From assembly GCA_964433555.1 (NCBI GenBank), contig CAYSRG010000020.1, positions 1 through 46,621 of the forward strand: a DNA stretch of 46,621 nt. The letters run 5' to 3'. Position 1 is the stretch's first letter. Each line of letters opens with the position of its first letter. The translations under genes were made by a program, and so were the position numbers. The notes under the pieces were generated by a model, which was not told where the DNA came from, did no database searches, and saw nothing but the letters and a program-made list of their open reading frames with translations. Shown one piece after another: positions 43,944 through 46,621 of the stretch. The stretch comes from Stramentimicrobium sp964433555 (GTDB taxonomy: Bacteria; Atribacterota; Phoenicimicrobiia; Phoenicimicrobiales; Stramentimicrobiaceae).

Positions 43944-46463
43944 ATGAGCGAAGATTTAGATAGAAATAATCAGGAAGAAAAAGAAAAAATAAAAGTAACA
44001 GGACCCCAGGAAATACCTGCTGATATTACTGATGAAATTAAAACATCTTATTTGAATTACGCCATGAGCGTAATTGTAGGAAGAGCTATCCCTGATGTAC
44101 GGGATGGATTAAAGCCGGTACACAGGCGTGCTCTTTACTCAATGTATAAACTAGGGAATACACCTGATAGACCCTATAAAAAGTCTGCCAGAATCGTGGG
44201 AGATACTTTGGGTAAATATCATCCGCATGGTGATATGGCTGTCTATGATACCATTGTTAGAATGGCACAGGATTTTTCTTATCGTTATCCATTGGTGGAT
44301 GGACAGGGAAATTTTGGTTCTATTGATGGTGATGCAGCAGCTGCTATGCGTTATACTGAAATTAGAATGTCACATCTTGCTCAGGAAATGCTTGCCGATA
44401 TAAAAAAGGATACTGTTAATTTTATTCCTAATTTTGATAATTCACTGGAGGAACCTACCGTCTTACCGTCTCCTGTTCCTCAGTTGTTGATTAATGGTTC
44501 CTCTGGTATTGCAGTAGGTATGGCTACCAACATTCCTCCCCATAATCTAGGAGAAGTAATTGATGCCTGTGTTCTGCTAATTGAAAGCCCGGAAGCTACC
44601 TTAGAAGAAATCATGAAAGTTCTGCCTGGTCCGGATTTCCCTACTGGTGCCACAATATATGGTGTTTCTGGAATTAAAGAAGCCTACCAAACTGGAAAGG
44701 GTATTATTACTCTACAGGCTAAGGTAATTTCAGAAAATTTTGAGAAAAAAAGCAAACATGCCCCGGTACTGGTGGTAAAAGAATTGCCTTATCAGGTCAA
44801 TAAAGCTAACCTGGTTGAAGAAATAGCATCACTGGTACAGGATAAAAAAATTAATGACATCATTGCCTTAAGAGATGAATCAGATAGAAATGGGATGCGT
44901 GTTGTTATTGAGTTAAGAAAAAATGCCAATGTCAATGTGCTATTAAATAATTTATTTAAACATACTAATCTTCAAACAACTTTTGGTATTAATATGCTGG
45001 CAATTGTAGATGGAAAACCAAAACAACTCAGTATTCGGGAGGCACTGGTCTATTTTTTAGCTCATCGCAAGACAGTTGTCGAACGGCGTTCCCGATATGA
45101 TTTAAAACAAGCCCAGGAAAGAGCTCATATTGTAGAAGGATTAAAAATTGCCCTGGCCAATATTGATGAAATTGTGCAGATTATTAAAAAATCAAAGGAT
45201 GTTGATTCAGCCCGGCAGAACTTAATAAATCGATTCCAGCTTAGTGAAAAGCAAGCCCAGGCCATTCTAGATATGCGTTTACAAAAACTTACCTCTCTGG
45301 AGACCCAAAAACTGGAAGAAGAGTATCTGGAACTGATCAAAAGAATTGCCTATTTACAGGAAATTTTGGAAAATGAGAGGAAATTGATGTTGACTATAAA
45401 GGATGAATTATTAGATTTGAAGAGTAAATATGCTGATAGTAGGCTTACCCAGATTGTTAAAGAAGAAAAAGAGCTGGAAGTAGAAGATTTTATTGCCGAA
45501 GAGGATATTGTTATTACTTATACCAAAGATGGATACCTGAAAAGATTACCCTTAAATACCTATCGTAAACAGCGAAGGGGTGGCAGAGGAGTAATCGGCA
45601 TGGGAGTTAAAGAAGAAGATCTGGTCGATAATCTTTATATTACCACAAACTTACATGACATCTTATTTTTCTCTAACAATGGGACTGTTTATAGGAGGAG
45701 GGCTTATCAAATTCCAGAAGGTGGGAGAACTTCTCGCGGTATTGCGGTCGTTAATTTATTGGGCATTGACAAGGGCGAGAGAATTACTACTGTTATTCCT
45801 ATTCGTGAATTGGAATTTGAAAAATCTCGTGAGACTAATGATTTATTTCTCTATATGGCAACCAGACAGGGGAAAGTTAAGAAGGTTCCACTTCATGCTT
45901 TTGCAAACTTGAGAAACAAAGAGATTATAGCTATTTCTTTAAATGAGGGAGATGAGTTAATCGGAGTAAGGCTAGCCAACGTTGGTGATAACGTTATATT
46001 AACCACAAGAAAAGGAAAATCTGCTTACTTTTCTGGAAAGAAAATTCGTTCCATGGGTCGAACTGCCATAGGATGTCGCGGAATTTCTCTGGCTAAAGAC
46101 GATTATCTAATTGACATTAGCTTGGTGAAATCCGATTCTGACGAAGAATTATTGCTAATTACTGAAAATGGTTCAGGTAAGAGAACTCCCATAAAATTTT
46201 ATCGACTTTCTAAAAGCAGAGGAGGCAAAGGCGTTAAATCAATTCATCTAAGTAAAGAGAGGGGTAAGGTAATCTCGGTTAAAGTAGTAAATGACAGAGA
46301 TGAGTTGGTTGTGATTAGCCAAAAAGGAATTATTATTCGTGTTCCTGTTAAAGAGATAAGCACAACTGGCAGGAATTCTATGGGTGTTAAGGTTATGAAT
46401 CTGGATAAGGATGACAAAGTAGCCAGCGTAGCTATTGTACCCCAATCTCAGGTTATAGAATAA
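43944..46463 (+). CDS. gyrA: DNA gyrase subunit A
   Basis: Breakage-reunion subunit. The N-terminal block AMSVIVGRAIPDVRDGLKPV, catalytic Tyr137 in AAAMRYTE, and the GyrA-box QRRGGRG (about 543-549) in the beta-pinwheel are present; the box identifies gyrase rather than topoisomerase IV. Length 839 aa. The quinolone region reads HPHGDMAVYDT: Met98 replaces the usual Ser (E. coli Ser83), while Asp102 (Asp87) is kept. It is probably co-transcribed with gyrB. No clear terminator was seen in the remaining 158 bases. Confidence 0.98.
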   Translation: MSEDLDRNNQEEKEKIKVTGPQEIPADITDEIKTSYLNYAMSVIVGRAIPDVRDGLKPVHRRALYSMYKLGNTPDRPYKKSARIVGDTLGKYHPHGDMAVYDTIVRMAQDFSYRYPLVDGQGNFGSIDGDAAAAMRYTEIRMSHLAQEMLADIKKDTVNFIPNFDNSLEEPTVLPSPVPQLLINGSSGIAVGMATNIPPHNLGEVIDACVLLIESPEATLEEIMKVLPGPDFPTGATIYGVSGIKEAYQTGKGIITLQAKVISENFEKKSKHAPVLVVKELPYQVNKANLVEEIASLVQDKKINDIIALRDESDRNGMRVVIELRKNANVNVLLNNLFKHTNLQTTFGINMLAIVDGKPKQLSIREALVYFLAHRKTVVERRSRYDLKQAQERAHIVEGLKIALANIDEIVQIIKKSKDVDSARQNLINRFQLSEKQAQAILDMRLQKLTSLETQKLEEEYLELIKRIAYLQEILENERKLMLTIKDELLDLKSKYADSRLTQIVKEEKELEVEDFIAEEDIVITYTKDGYLKRLPLNTYRKQRRGGRGVIGMGVKEEDLVDNLYITTNLHDILFFSNNGTVYRRRAYQIPEGGRTSRGIAVVNLLGIDKGERITTVIPIRELEFEKSRETNDLFLYMATRQGKVKKVPLHAFANLRNKEIIAISLNEGDELIGVRLANVGDNVILTTRKGKSAYFSGKKIRSMGRTAIGCRGISLAKDDYLIDISLVKSDSDEELLLITENGSGKRTPIKFYRLSKSRGGKGVKSIHLSKERGKVISVKVVNDRDELVVISQKGIIIRVPVKEISTTGRNSMGVKVMNLDKDDKVASVAIVPQSQVIE

Positions 46464-46621
46464 TGTATTTCCAATTCCTTTATTTAATCAGAAAGCTTCT
46501 TTCTAGGAAGGTGTTAATGGCTAAATCCAGTGTTTTAACAATTTAAGAGATATTATAAAATTTCCTTGTTAGTTAAGTTTTAAAACTGCACTATATTAAG
46601 ATCACTATTTTTCGCTATTTG

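Noticed and set aside
46490..46504. AGAAAG-CTT-CTTTCT as gyrA terminator
   Set aside because: The stem is only 6 bp with no U-tract after it.
1..46621. Firm assignment to Atribacterota or a Firmicutes class
   Set aside because: Gene content is suggestive but no ribosomal RNA or phylogeny is available in the window.

Overview
This is an AT-rich bacterial chromosome segment (about one third G+C by eye) centred on the replication origin. The order rpmH-rnpA-yidD-yidC-khpB-(IS)-mnmE-rsmG-parA-parB on the minus strand, and dnaA-dnaN-recF-dciA-gyrB-gyrA on the plus strand, is the classical bacterial origin layout. The two blocks diverge from about 36.3-37.4 kb. A Gram-positive-like flavour comes from Asp23/AmaP, a RibU transporter under an FMN riboswitch, KhpB, and frequent TTG starts backed by good ribosome binding sites. 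The TRAP-TAXI catabolic cluster and UPF0182 would suit an anaerobic, low-GC lineage such as Firmicutes-like clades or Atribacterota. That placement is inference and cannot be settled here.

Left part (1-10.4 kb, minus strand): a probable catabolic regulon. In transcription order it holds a LarA-family nickel-pincer racemase, a fused TRAP transporter, its TAXI binding protein, an iron-type alcohol dehydrogenase, an MmgE/PrpD protein, an SDR oxidoreductase, an unrecognised 283-residue protein with a Cys-rich tail, and an FCD-type GntR regulator cut by the window edge. The same 15-bp inverted repeat (TGTATA-CAT-TATACA) covers the -10 box of both the transporter promoter and the regulator promoter. 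This ties regulator and operon together. The substrate is unknown; a 2-hydroxy acid or dicarboxylate is likely.

Middle part (10.6-28.7 kb): housekeeping and accessory genes on both strands. These are a YfcE-like phosphodiesterase, UPF0182, a decayed P1-family peptidase, RibU with FMN riboswitch and terminator, a Na/Pi cotransporter-PhoU fusion, a PIG-L-fold protein with its metal site replaced, an AAE-type exchanger, a CCA-adding-type nucleotidyltransferase, a MarR-thioredoxin pair, a beta-CASP RNase, a DUF401 permease, the Asp23-AmaP pair and parAB.

Origin part (28.7-46.6 kb): two parS sites flank rsmG and a gene-poor 1 kb interval. mnmE, an inactivated IS256-family element, and the rpmH-to-khpB block follow. 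rpmH (46 aa) is short but complete. DnaA-box-like sites lie both upstream of dnaA and between dnaA and dnaN, suggesting a two-part origin. GyrA carries Met at the position equivalent to E. coli Ser83.

No tRNA, rRNA or CRISPR array was seen. The most interesting signals are the catabolic regulon with its matched operators, two enzyme-fold proteins lacking key catalytic residues (the SDR and the PIG-L protein), and the MarR-thioredoxin pair.
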